From Torymus aiolomorphi (taxonomy: Eukaryota > Arthropoda > Insecta > Hymenoptera > Torymidae): 64,000 nt of DNA. A program made the position numbers and the translations under genes. How positions within the stretch are numbered: position 1 is the stretch's first letter; each line of letters opens with the position of its first letter. The stretch is taken from contig CM070876.1 in NCBI GenBank assembly GCA_036365515.1, forward strand, positions 136,106,894-136,170,893, given 5' to 3'. Positions 1-10,723 of the stretch are shown piece after piece. Below the pieces are notes generated by a model. The model made no database searches. It was not told the origin of the DNA and saw only the letters and a list, made by a program, of their open reading frames with translations.

Positions 1-1119
1 CACATTTACGGCATAGTATGGCAACTTTTTATGTTCTAGAATAATGCTTTTTTTATACCTTTATGCCACAGAGTGACACCTTTTATGTCATACAGTAACA
101 CCTTTTTAAACTTTGTGACAGAGTAATACCTTTTTGAACTTTTATGTCGTAGAGTAACACCTTTTATGTCATACAGTAACACATTTTAAACTTTGTGACA
201 TAGATTAACACCTTTCTGAACTTCTATGTCATAGAGTATCACCTTATTTAAACTTTGTGACATAGAGTAACACCTTTTTGAACTTCTATGTCATAGAGTG
301 ACACCTTATATGTCATACAGCAACAACTTTTTAACCCTTAAACTGGTGCGACTTTACAACTTTTCGTGCCAAAACTGGTAGCCGTAAATAATAATTCTGA
401 TCTCAGATTCAGATTCAGCGATCTCAAAAACGGTTGTATACCAAGATTTATCCAAATCCGTTCAGAATTGCAAAAGTTATTCTAATATGTACATATATGA
501 TCCATTGCCAGATTTGGCACGACTTTTTTTTGTACATATATGATCCATTGCCAGTTATGGGTTTAAACTTTTACATCGTAGAGTAACACGTTTTTGAACT
601 TATATGTCATACTGTAACACCTTTTTAAACTTTTATGTTATAGAGTAACACCTTTTTGAACTTTTGTGTCGTAGAGTAACAGAAAACAGAGCCTTTTGAA
701 CTTTTATATCATAGAGTGACACCTTTTATATCATAGAGTGACACCGTTTATGTCATACAGTAACACCTTTTTAAACTTTTATATTATAGAGTAACACCTT
801 TTTGAACTTTTATGTCATACAGTAACACCTTTTATGTCATACTGTAACACGTTTTTAAACTTTTGTGTTATCGAGTAACACCTTTTTGAACTTGTACGTC
901 ATACAGTAACACCTTTTTAAACTTTTATATGGTAGAGTGACAACTTTAATGTCATAGAGTTACATCATTTTATGTCATACGGTAATAACTTTTTAAACTT
1001 TTATATCATATAGTAACACCTTTTTAACTTTTATATCATAGAGTGTCACCTTTTATGTGATACAGTAACAAATTTTTAAACTTTTATGTAGTAGGGTAAC
1101 ACCTTTTATGTCGTACGTC
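1..1119. repeat. ~31-bp minisatellite array
   Basis: Degenerate head-to-tail units of about 31 bp built around GTAACACCTTTTT followed by AACTTTTATGTCATAGA; shorter variants lack the AACTTTT part. Positions about 340-565 are a non-repeat interruption that itself contains a short direct repeat (TACATATATGATCCATTGCC, twice). The same repeat resumes at 17104, so the Polinton at 1120-17097 landed inside the array. Confidence 0.88.
1114..1119. repeat. 6-bp target site duplication, left (TACGTC)
   Basis: TACGTC directly precedes the first A of the left inverted terminus and matches 17098-17103 exactly. Confidence 0.92.
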
Positions 1120-1172
1120 AGTAGTATACCCCTCGCTATGCGCCGTCACAACAAACTTGACCTCGACCACAG
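1120..1172 (+). repeat. Polinton A left inverted terminus
   Basis: Reads AGTAGTATACCCCTCGCTAT and onwards. It matches the reverse complement of 17045-17097 with only a few mismatches over about 45-53 bp, with weaker similarity for a few tens of bp further in. The inverted repeat is short for a Polinton (often hundreds of bp), probably because the inner part has decayed. Confidence 0.92.
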
Positions 1173-1352
1173 ACGTCAACTTGTAGTCAAGATCAAGAAA
1201 GTCGATCCGAAGACCATAGCGAGGTACGAAGTAGCGATGCAGCAACTCAACAAGCGCACGCGCACATATACGCACAAGCGCAGCGCTAGCACATTCCAAC
1301 ACACACGCACACACCAGCAAGCATATTGTGAAGAGAGAGACTGACGACGCAC

Positions 1353-1354
<2 letters not shown>

Positions 1355-1397
<43 letters not shown>
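1355..1397. repeat. (GA)n microsatellite
   Basis: About 21 GA dinucleotides followed by purine-rich GGGAGAGA repeats to about 1432, within the non-coding left arm of Polinton A. Confidence 0.95.
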
Positions 1398-1401
<4 letters not shown>

Positions 1402-1532
1402 AGAGAGGGAGAGAGGGAGAGAGGGAGGAAGAGTGTGTGTAGCGCTACGGTGTACCAAGATAAGCTATGCTTTTAAGGCCAGTTCGTTTTGGCACAGCAG
1501 CATTATGGCTACACTTTGACGCATCAAAACTT

Positions 1533-1700
1533 TTATGTGTGTGTGTGCGCGCGCGCGTGTGTGTGCACATGTGCAGCACCACGGGACACCAAGATAAGCT
1601 AGACGTTCAAGGCCAGTTCATTTTGACGCTGCAGTATCATTTTATAACTTTTGTGTATAAGCGTGTGTGTGTGCGTGCGTGCGTGCGTGCGTGTGTGTGT
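1533..1700. repeat. (GT)n/(GC)n microsatellites
   Basis: Two GT/GC-rich runs (about 1533-1568 and 1660-1700) separated by ordinary sequence. They suggest local expansion in the non-coding left arm. Confidence 0.85.
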
Positions 1701-1754
1701 ATCTTCGGTTTGACAACGTATAGTGTATTATGGCAAATATACATATATTAATTA

Positions 1755-2310
1755 GATTACCGATTTTCGATATTTTATCAGATTTTGGAAGCTAATAGCA
1801 CATGTTTCATGGATGTATATGGTCTTATGGGGTGCCTATGGGGTTTTTGATGCTGTATTTTATAACTTTAGAATATAGCCTCTTTGTACCATGGCAAGTG
1901 TACCTATATAAAAAAATTTCAGATTCATGGGTTTTTATGGGGTTTTCGATATTTCATCGGATTTTTGAAGCTAATGGTACGTGATTCATGAATATATAGT
2001 CTTATGGGGATTCTATGGGGTTTTTATGGTGTATTTTATAACTTTTGTGTATAGCCTCTCTGGACCATGGCAAGTGTACCTACATAAAAAATTCTCTGAT
2101 TCATGGGGGTGGGGGTTTATGGGCTTTTCAATATTTTATCGGATTTTGGAAGCTAATGGTACGCGATTCATGAATATATAGTCTTATGGGGCGTCTATGG
2201 GGTTTTTATGGTGTATTTTATAACTTTTGTGTATAGCCTCTCTGTACCATGGCAAGTGTACCCACATAAAAAAATTTCAGATCCATGGGGTTTTTATGGT
2301 TCTTCACAAC
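1755..2310. repeat. ~180-bp tandem repeat, about 3 copies
   Basis: The marker ACCATGGCAAGTGTACC recurs at 1888, 2064 and 2246, giving periods of 176 and 182 bp. Each unit also contains GGAAGCTAATGGTACG-like, CTTATGGGG and GTGTATTTTATAACTTT segments. A degenerate partial unit lies upstream (about 1620-1755), interrupted by the GT runs. Short open frames here repeat with the unit and are not genes. Confidence 0.9.
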
Positions 2311-3032
2311 TGTTGTGTATAGCCTCTCTGTACTGCACAGCGAGTGTCCAGTGCCCACGCGCAGTGTCTAATCATGCATGCGCGGTTTGGAAAAATGGAA
2401 AAACCGTAACTTCATGGACATCACATAAGACCACTTCATCATAGATTACATTTTTCGCGACACTCTCGTGGAACTGTACACTCGAATTTTTGCGTAGAAT
2501 CACTATCTAGATAACGTTCTCGCGCATATTTGCATGGGGTACAAGAGAGACACACGACGCACTTCAGAATCCTCACAATACACTCATGATACTTTACGGC
2601 AAGGATGTTCGCGCTACAAGACAATATTCACGACTGACAGCCGACCGGCCGTTGGTCTTTGCCACGGATGATCTGATCGCACGTGGGCTCTCTGCTGTCA
2701 CATTATATCGGCTTACCTCGAATTAGTCATAACTTACAGTCGTCGAAATCGTATCTCGTCATGTGGACCATCATGTTTTCAATTTCTAGAATTACACACG
2801 CGTGCAAAAAACTCCTGACTATGACATTCTTTATCAACGGTCGCGTTCATGGCCGGCACACTGCGAACGTTCATTTTCAGCATAAGTCTGATAGTGTAAC
2901 ATCAGACGACGAACTGCAGATATGTTATTTTTAAAGTGTCACGTACCGATGGCTCAGCGTGTTGCAGTATAGTGGAACACCACATTTTCCTTAGCCTAAG
3001 AAGTTAAGATATATATTAAATTTCATTTAAAT
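2311..3032. other. Non-coding stretch of Polinton A left arm
   Basis: No supported gene, RNA or repeat unit. A few short open frames exist but none resembles a known family. Confidence 0.6.
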
Positions 3033-3102
3033 GAAATATAATGGATCGATCCGAAGGAGGCAGGTAAAAAGTAAAAACATGTTTTTACTTTAAATTTGTG
3101 CA

Positions 3103-3137
3103 ACATTTCGTTGGCATGTTCCGCCAACATCTTCAGG
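3103..3137 (-). ncRNA. Hammerhead ribozyme-like motif (left arm)
   Basis: On -, CTGAAGA is followed by a stem GTTGGC/GCCAAC with loop GGAACAT and then GAAAT. The last base of the GAAAC box differs from the right arm (T for C), so activity is doubtful. Confidence 0.6.
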
Positions 3138-3215
3138 CTTATTTTACCTAGCACATAACGTCAATGAGACGTTATGTTCTAGGTTACATTGACGTTATGT
3201 GCTAGGTAAAATAAG

Positions 3216-3252
3216 CCTGAAGAGGTTGGCGGAACATGCCAACGAAACGTTG
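3216..3252 (+). ncRNA. Hammerhead ribozyme motif, PLE type (right arm)
   Basis: CTGAAGA (CUGANGA box), stem II GTTGGC...GCCAAC closed by loop GGAACAT, then GAAAC and GTT. This is the order of a minimal type I hammerhead as described for Penelope-like elements. Stem I is short and weak. Confidence 0.7.
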
Positions 3253-3320
3253 CACAAATTTAAAGTAAAAACTTGTTTTTTCTTTTTACCTGCCTCCTTC
3301 GGATCGATCCATTATATTTC

Positions 3321-3783
3321 AAATAAACAATTGGAGAGCAATATTCATATTTAACTCAATATATTAAATTTCTGTATGACACAGTCTTTATAATGTTACA
3401 AATAATATGTGCGATTATAAAATGAGGAAAAAAAAAGTGAGAAAAAGTCCCGCACGCGAAATGCTGACAGCTGAGTCAGATAAAACAAAACATCAACGCT
3501 TCTTTAGTTTTGTCTTTGCCGTAATCATTAAAAACATCTTTATTACGTTACATAGAGCGTATGGGGTTACCGGATAATTAAGACGACATATTATTTTGGT
3601 AAGGTGTAGATTACATTACCGTGAAAACAATTTCGTTACGTTAGTGAAATCAGCAAAATCTCTTAAAGGACTGTTTATTGCTAGAAGACACGTGTTTTCT
3701 GACTCGAGAGAAATGTGACGTACGTGAGGCGCATCAAAGTGTAACTGTATATTTTTTCATTAAATTAGTATATGTAGCACCAG
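3321..3783. other. Upstream region of polB
   Basis: No gene seen. AT-rich, leading into the core promoter at 3784; contains CACGTG and GACGTACGTGAGG-type short palindromes (about 3690-3735) that could bind host factors (inference only). Confidence 0.5.
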
Positions 3784-3820
3784 TATATTTAAGGCGAATA
3801 GTGGCTTGACTCGTCAGTAC
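3784..3820 (+). promoter_or_regulatory. Putative core promoter of polB
   Basis: TATATTTAAGG at 3784-3794 is followed by TCAGT at 3814-3818, an arthropod-type initiator. Its A lies 32 bp from the first T of the TATA box, the expected spacing. A very similar TATATTTAAAGG precedes the gene at 15903. Confidence 0.65.
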
Positions 3821-3858
3821 GCTTTAGCCAGTTGACAACAAGAGATCACCCAGTAAAA

Positions 3859-6800
3859 ATGGTTAGAGCTAGTGTTAGTCACCTTGTGAAAATTTTGCGA
3901 CTTGCTTTACCGCATCGCAAGAAATCGCGAACCACACATTCGTACAATGTGTGGACCTATGTGGTCCAGTGATTTTGAAAGATTATCTTTAGATGTGTTA
4001 TGTAAAAAATTGCATTTCCTTTTACTGCATTGTCGGATATCTACAATCAATTACATGTACGGTATCGGCTTATTTCATAATAGAGATACTCTTTCAATCG
4101 TTGTGAAGGCCGTAAAACATCGTAACGAGCACACCGATTCTCTAGTCGGGTGTATAATCCGACGTCATTGTAAGTATCACATTTTTATTATCAATATTTT
4201 TCTTTATCTTCAATAAATTAAATCGATTTTGCCCACAGCGGTCAATCAAATGCTCGACGATACGGAAGGTGACGAATTCATCATGCGGTGTCAATATCAA
4301 GACGATGCACAGCCAGGACCTTCGACAGCTGATGATCCACATCCGGGCCCATCAACAGCTGATGTATACCGTCATAATAAGGATATAGCAAATCGTAAGT
4401 ATTGAATCTGTTATAATAACTTTCATATTATTATGGCACGATTCAATATTTCAGCTTTACAACCAGTAACCTACGCTGTACATCATGAAAACGAGGAAAC
4501 ACGTAATCGTAAGTATTGAAAGTATTAAAATAAAATAATATCTTACAACGAATACATTTTGATACATTTCAATACTTTAGTTACAGAAGCTGATTCATCG
4601 ATTTCAACGATGATGCAACATGTCGGGGAAAGATATGATTCGGACTCTAGCAGTAGCAGTAGCAGTAGCAGTACCAGCAGCAGTAGCACTAGCAGCAGAA
4701 CTGATACAGCTGAAGAAAGAAATGACGAAAGTAAGGATGTATAATATTTTTAATAATTTTCAAAAAATAAAAATAAAAATAAAAATAAAAAATGAAAATA
4801 ATTATTTCACAGCTATTTATTTACAGCATGGTGAAGGATCAAGACCATGCTTTATCGTAGAAAGCGAAACAACACGACGCTATCACCGCTTTCGTTATCA
4901 AGGACGAGAGATACGAGGAAGACTAGCTGACCCACCGGCAAATGCTAACATTTATATGTGGCTCGAAGCTTGCTTAAAGTATTTACATAGACAACTCTGT
5001 AGTCGCGGGGCGGGGGGGGGGGGGGGGGGTTACCAATTTTATAGGAGTAACGATAAATAGTGAAACATTTAATCATGGACCTTTATGGCATTCATTTACA
5101 CCGATTAAAGAGTTCAATGTAGAAGACCTTTGGGAACTGTTATCAAGTGCAATTCAAAGTGCAAATAATTTTAATATTAGCGATGGATTGTCAGTTAGCT
5201 GTGCAATTGTGAGAGGTGTAGCAGGACGTGGCCGGACACAGTTAACTCATGAAAATGTCAAGAAAAATTCCATCTTATCTATTAAAAATGACGATAATCT
5301 TTGTTTTCCACGAAGCTTGGCCACCGCCTACGCTTATGTCATCAGAGGACAAATACGAACGGGAAGATTGCGCGAATATTGGAACCTTATTCGTTGAAAC
5401 AATCTATCCGTTCAAAAGGGAGCAAGCGAGGAGCTTTTAAACTTAGCAAATGTTCAGATTCCAACAAGAGGTTGCGGTCTCGAAGAAATACATTGTTTTC
5501 AAATCTTTTTTGCTACATGCGCTACAGCTCTAGTGGTGTACTCTTTTAGAAATTTTGCCCGCGGATATCCGCCTCTCTACGACGGCACACGTTTTGTTAT
5601 GAACACACGAAGATGTATTACCAACACTTTACGAATTATGTACTACGAACATTACAATCACTATCAACCTATTCTGAATTTGGTTGGTGCTAGCGAAACC
5701 CGTGATTACTGCATACCGTGTAATAAAAGTTACTGGCATGTCGAAGACCATCGATGCACAAATAAGTGTTCTAAATGTTTGATGTCACCTCCGTGCACTG
5801 CATTCGGAAATATTAGAAAGTGTACCTTGTGCTGTAGGACCTTTTTCAGTGAAGATTGTTTTCAAAATCATTTAAAGAAAGGCTCGTATAATAAGAATAA
5901 TAGTATGTGTGATAAAATAAAATTATGCCAAAAGTGTTTTAAAATTGTTCCCGAAAAAATCGCCGAAGTGTAAAACATGAGTGTGGTGTATCGTATTGTG
6001 ACACATGTAAATTAAGATTACCGCTTGGACATCTGTGTTACATTCAATCTATTAAATTGAACGAAACAGTGAGAGATGTTTTATTCTTATCCTACGATTT
6101 TGAGACTCAACAGGCGATGCCTGTGTTAGCTGACGAAGAAAGAAAAATCTCTGTTCCAAATTTGTGCGTTGTGCAGCAAACGTGTACTCATTGTCTTGAC
6201 ATCATTAACGTTTCTATTAGATGCAATCATTGTGGAGTTCGTGAATACGTGTTTAAAGATGAACCAGTGAAGCAGTTGATTGATCTTGTTTTAGCTCCAA
6301 GACAACAATTTAAAAAAATAGTTTGCATCGCTCACAACGCACAAGGTTTTGACGCGCAGTTTATATTCAAATACATTGTCGAACAATACAGAGGTATACG
6401 CGTGGATCCAACCGTCATAATGAATGGGTAGAAGATTATCTTAATGGAGATTGCGAATGTAAAATTTATAGACAGTCTAAATTATTTTCACATGCCATTA
6501 AGTAGTTTACCAAAAGCCTTCGGATTACATGAAATCGAAAAAGGTGTTTCTTCACATTTGTTTAACACACCTCAAAATCAATCGTACGAAGGACCACTCC
6601 CTCCTTTGGACGTGTACTCACCAGGCATTATGAGCATCAAGGAAAGAGAACGTTTTTTGGAGTGGTATAATGAGCAATCAACAAACAGTTGTGTGTTCAA
6701 CTTTCAAAACTAAATTGTGAGATATTGTAAACAGGATGTGACAATTTTAAGATTAACTTGTTTAGCCTTTCGAAAAACTTTAGGTAATTTGGTGTGGATC

Positions 6801-8732
6801 CATTTGCCAAATTCACCACTATAGCTTCGACTTGTATGCGCGTGTTTCGCAAAAAATTCTTAAAAAAGAATCAAATAGGTATCGTTCCACCTCGCGGTTA
6901 TAGATGGTGTGACAATCAGTCTCAAAAAGCGGTGTATTGGCTGTGTTGGATGGAAAAGCGTATACTTTGTCGTTTCATCAAACTTGCAGGACATTCGAGA
7001 GAGAGAAGGTTACCCGAAGGTCTGATTGTAGATGGCTACAGTCAACCGCTGCCCGACGAAAATCACAGAGGCATAGTACTTCAATTTCACGGTTGTTTTT
7101 GCCACGGATGCCCTCGCTGTTTCAGGATCAACAGAGATACAGTTTTGACGAGTGGTGATTCAATGGACGTTAGATACGAAAGAATAATAGCTATTAACTA
7201 TAAGGTAAGGTCAAACAATTATAAATTAATTGAGAAATGGGAATGCGAGATTAACACTGAGCTCTCCCAAGATGATCAGCTTCAGCACTTTGTTCAAGAA
7301 AACGTCGATAACGTGAATCGAAAACCTTTGGATGCGCGAGATGCTTTTTTGGGTGGACGAACAGGTAACACCGTTAAAATGTTCGATTGCAAAGGTAAAG
7401 AAAAAATAAATTACGTCGATGTATGCTCGTTGTATCCGTATATCTGTAAACGAGGTAAATTTCCAGTTGGTAATCCCAACATATACGTCAGCGAAGAAGA
7501 TTGTCGTCAGTGCTTAGGAACATACAAAGACATCTCTCGAGTGAACGGTTTACTAATGTGTGACGTGCTTCCACCGCAAAACCTGTACCATCCCTTATTA
7601 CCGGTAAGCATGCATGGTAAACTAATATTTCCCTTATCTCGCACGTGTAGTGAACAAATGATCCAAGAAGATTGCCCGCATCAAGACCCAAATGATCGAA
7701 TTTTGCGGGGAACATGGGTGTCTGAGGAAGTTAATCTGGCAATACGAGATGACGCAATATAATCAAAAAGAAGGCAAAGGTGGAATATTTGCCGAATATA
7801 TCAATGAGTTTTTCGCGTAAAAAACTATGGCGTCTGGTTTTCCACCTGGCTGTCTGAACAACCAAGATAAAGACGAATACATAAAAGAATTGGAGGTCAA
7901 TGAAGGTATTAGTTTAAATAAAGATGCAATACAGTACAACGCAGGTCTAAGATCAGTCGCAAAACTATGCCTAAACTCTTTATGGGGTAAATTTGATCAA
8001 TGCGAAAACATGACACAGAAAGAAGTCATTACTAAATCAGAAAGATTCACAGAGTTACTTACCAGTCCAGAAATAGACGTTAACGGAATTATACCAGTCA
8101 ATGACGAAACACTCTACACCAACTGGTGTTACAAAAACGAAGCTCCGCTGTCATCTCCAACGACAAGTATTGTGATTGCCTCCTTTACAACAGCACAGGC
8201 CCGACTGGAGCTATTTAAGTACTTGCACGCTTTGGGGCCCTGAGCTCTCTACTACGATACGGATTCTGTTTTTTATGTTAGCAGAAAGGCTAGTGGCGAC
8301 CGCGATTTACCTACAGGTGTAGCTCTAGGTGAACTCACGGATGAATTGGCTATTAACGGAAACGGTACGTACATAACCTCGTTTTTATTCGGAGGTCCAA
8401 AATTTTACGCGTACAAATTTAAAAAACCGGACGGAAATGAAGAGTACATGTGTAAAGTAAAAGGCATAAAGCTAAATTACTCCAATAGTCTACATATAAA
8501 TTTTGGCACTCTTCGCGAGATGATCACTTCACGGGGTGGTGAGATATTGCTATCTAATTTTGCTATTCGACGAACAGCATTCCACGAGGTAATAACGCAA
8601 AATGAAACAAAGACGTGTAAAACCGTGTACGGAAAGAGAAGATTCGTCGAGTTAAGTAAAAGTTATCCACACAGCTACATTCTCGGTCCGTCTACTACTG
8701 ACGCGTCAGAGAACCACACCCTGGAAAACTAG
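3859..8732 (+). pseudogene. polB: Polinton protein-primed family B DNA polymerase, spliced, broken
   Basis: This gene replicates the element in Polintons. The 5' part looks like five exons joined by phase-1 introns at 4170-4238, 4395-4454, 4509-4580 and 4731-4812; exons 2, 3 and 4 are whole-codon symmetric (156, 54, 150 nt), and exon 4 encodes a Ser-rich linker. The start is uncertain: the ATG at 3859 is in another frame, and ATGs at 3947 and 3959 are in the exon 1 frame. Exonuclease motifs: DFET (6096), HNAQGFD (about 6332-6352), YCKQD (about 6722). Polymerase motifs: DVCSLYP (7418), KLCLNSLWGK (7962), YYDTDS (8250). Breaks: a shift at the 18-base G run (5012-5029); stops at 5395, 6429, 6711, 7818 and 8241; shifts near 5965 and 6790; and an indel with loss of sequence near 7743. 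The total coding span of about 1,200-1,400 codons is normal for the family. Confidence 0.93.
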
Positions 8733-8784
8733 TGACATTGGTGTAGCAACGCAAGGAACGCACTCGTGATCGGTGGCGCTACAG

Positions 8785-8820
8785 TATAAAAACAGCTCAT
8801 TGACTACCGCTGTGTCTCCA
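8785..8820 (+). promoter_or_regulatory. Putative TATA box upstream of ATPase gene
   Basis: TATAAAAA at 8785-8792 in the polB-ATPase spacer; no clear initiator. It could serve the ATPase transcript that begins near 9170. Confidence 0.4.
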
Positions 8821-8831
8821 TCGTTGTGATT

Positions 8832-9055
8832 AGCGGCGGCAGCGCACCAGAAGAGAGCTGATTGGCTACTGGTGCGCCACCAAGCGGCGGCGGCGCACCA
8901 GAAGAGAGCTCATTGGCTGGTGGTGCGCCCTCCAAGCGGCGGCGGCGCACCAGAAGAGAGCTCATTGGCTGCTGGTGCGCCCTAACAAGCTGATTTAGCT
9001 GCCGCGGGAGGCGCAGTGGCTAAGAGCTCATTGGCCGCTGCTGCGCCGGCGAAAG
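8832..9055 (+). repeat. 51-53-bp GC-rich hairpin repeats with ATTGG boxes
   Basis: Three close copies (8832-8882, 8883-8934, 8935-8987) and a fourth degenerate copy (to about 9055). Each copy has the inverted arms GGCGCACCAG and CTGGTGCGCC around AAGAGAGCTCATTGGCTG, so each can form its own hairpin and each carries ATTGG (a reverse CCAAT box). GC content is far above the surrounding DNA. Confidence 0.85.
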
Positions 9056-9169
9056 AGCTGCTTTGCCTCGGAGCTAGCCCCACCACGAGGCGGCTGCGCG
9101 CGGGGGGCACCGGGCGCGGTTACGAGCTCTTCGGGAGAAGTGTTACAGAGTGTCCAGTCAATGTGAATT

Positions 9170-9757
9170 ATGGACACGCGCTGGAAACATCCGTGGACGT
9201 GTACGTCGAGTGGGCCCATCGGTTGCGGTAAAACAGTATTTGTTAAAAAATTTCTGAAATACATTGACCACTTGAGATACACTCGCTTCGAGCATATTAT
9301 TCTTTATTACGGTGAATGGCAATCGGAATACAGAGATCTGGGTAAAGATCCGAAACCTAAGTTGATCATCATCGACGATCTTATGCGCGAATCGTCCTCT
9401 GGAGGAGCCATAGTGAATCTCTTTACATTGTAATCTTTAGGAATTTGCGAGATCGTACCCAGATACGTCATCTTGCCAGGCAAGTATATCCTGAAAATCC
9501 TCGATTTTTAGAAGAAGTCTACCGGGACGCAACATCGCAAGCTTTTGGTTACCTCTTGTTTGATCTACAGCGATATCTTCACTTTAAAGGAACCGAAGGA
9601 GGAGATAAGTAGAAAAAAGAGCAAAAGAATGACATTGTCAGCGAATCTAATACGGTGGACGATAATGAGCAGGAGGAGGAGGAGGAGGAGGAGGAGGAAA
9701 CCGATGAGCTCATTGACGCAAACATTATCTATACCGTCCCGAAAAAGTACAAAAATG
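9170..9757 (+). pseudogene. Polinton genome-packaging ATPase (FtsK/HerA, A32-like), internally deleted
   Basis: The protein would drive genome packaging into the capsid. Starting at ATG 9170, Walker A is GPIGCGKT (9212-9235) and Walker B is LIIIDDL (about 9362-9380). The frame stops at 9431. The C-terminal part resumes in another frame at about 9442, with NLRDRTQIRHLARQVYP and FGYLLFDL, which in relatives lies about 40 residues further on; the deleted part includes the sensor/arginine region. A TAG at 9610-9612 then interrupts an acidic tail with nine Glu codons (GAG repeat, about 9670-9697). The gene lies between polB and the small conserved protein at 9755. Confidence 0.88.
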
Positions 9758-10183
9758 AAAGCCAAACAGCTCGTGCGATGCTTGCGAGCTGGTGGTATAG
9801 TAGTTTGGGATGCCAACGGAGCTGTAACGATAGATGGCACAATTGTGCCCGGACCCAACATTGTCGTCTTGGTGAAAGACGCAATGGGAGATAGAAAAAG
9901 GAGCGCTCCACCTGGTCATCTTCAGTTCGCTGTCGCTCTTCGCCAAACAACTGTACCCCGAGAGTTTATAGGTAACAAATGTGTTTGGAACGACGTTACC
10001 AAACCCTCATCGACCAGTGAGTATTTAGAAAACAGTGCTTTTACTACACCGCCTTCCGTTCTTATTTTGAGAGTTCAGAGTAGCGGCGACAGCCCCGCTG
10101 ATGAATCAGATTCAACGCAACGTGAAAAAAGAAGAAAAAAGAAGTCAGCTGAAAAAAAAGAAGGTCTCACCACCACACTCTGA
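9755..10183 (+). CDS. Conserved small Polinton protein (unknown function)
   Basis: An open 142-codon frame from ATG 9755, one of the few unbroken genes in this copy. The core, about residues 10-70, reads around GGIVVWDANGAV, a short strand, then VPGPNIVVLV, and later VPREFIGNKCVW. I recognise this pattern (G-hydrophobic-PG-x-NI-x-LV followed by NVP-x-x-x-IGN) from other Polintons and adintovirus-like elements, where it follows the ATPase; its role is not established. The C-terminal 40 residues are Lys/Arg-rich, which suggests nucleic-acid contact or nuclear targeting. A virion role is possible but unproven. Confidence 0.75.
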   Translation: MKAKQLVRCLRAGGIVVWDANGAVTIDGTIVPGPNIVVLVKDAMGDRKRSAPPGHLQFAVALRQTTVPREFIGNKCVWNDVTKPSSTSEYLENSAFTTPPSVLILRVQSSGDSPADESDSTQREKRRKKKSAEKKEGLTTTL

Positions 10184-10192
10184 AATACTGTC

Positions 10193-10723
10193 ATGGCGCG
10201 GAATGAGCAAGATATTCGGACTGCGCTAATAAATTCTTAAGAAGAAGGATAAGAGAAAAACAGCGTTCTAGATGCACTCGTTGATTTATTACCGTTTGAA
10301 ATGCATGTACCGCATTACAAATTTTGCGGACCTGAAACTGAGCTAGCAGAGCGTATCGATCGTGGTGGCGTTGAAATCAATCCGTTAGATGAGGCCTGCC
10401 GGTAGCATGATCTAGCTTATGCTGACTCGAATAGTAACCGTCGTCAAGCCGATCGAGTTTGAGCGCGATATGCCTTATCTCGCATGCTCGCCGAGGAAAC
10501 ACCGTCTGACGAAAGAACAGTCGCGATGATGAGAGCTTGCTGTATGGTTAGCAAGATAACTTTTGAAAAAATTTTTTCGCGTATCAAGAATGTAATCAGG
10601 AAACGAGACAATAAAGATAAAAAACCAAAGCGTGGACAAATAAAAAAGGATAAGAAGAAGGAGGAACAGAAACCAAAGGATAAGAAGAAAATAGACAAAA
10701 TAATAATCTCGAACAATGAATAA
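10193..10723 (+). pseudogene. Parvovirus VP1-like phospholipase A2 domain protein, broken
   Basis: In related elements and in parvovirus VP1 this fold acts on membrane phospholipids during entry. Frame 2 from ATG 10193 shows YKFCGPETEL (near 10312-10342, the Ca-binding loop; Phe replaces the usual Tyr before Cys) and HDLAYAD (10406-10426, the His-Asp catalytic pair). Stops lie at 10238, 10250, 10403 (immediately before the His) and 10460, all in the same frame. A strongly basic tail (Lys/Arg, about 10590-10720) follows. The end overlaps the start of the integrase gene at 10716. No full product can be made. Confidence 0.82.

Larger units (their letters stand above)
3033..3320. repeat. ~290-bp palindrome of two inverted PLE-like termini
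   Basis: The two arms are near-perfect inverted copies. The left arm begins GAAATATAATGGATCGATCC and the right arm ends with its complement, with the dyad centre near 3176. Each arm contains the core of a hammerhead ribozyme (see 3103-3137 and 3216-3252), which in PLEs sits at the element ends. I read this as two PLE terminal repeats joined in inverse orientation with no coding region between them; a foldback element that captured the motif is the alternative. Confidence 0.75.

Noticed and set aside
1084..1458. Open frames on both strands over the GA/CT microsatellite
   Set aside because: Composition is simple repeat (Ser/Leu runs) and the frames overlap the Polinton terminus.
1467..2444. 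Series of short + frames with similar proteins
   Set aside because: They repeat with the 180-bp tandem unit and have no family match.
8832..9055. CRISPR-like array
   Set aside because: Units are contiguous, palindromic, without unique spacers, and the context is eukaryotic.
9565..9950. Frames on - over the ATPase tail
   Set aside because: Mirror of the GAG repeat and of the conserved + gene at 9755-10183.
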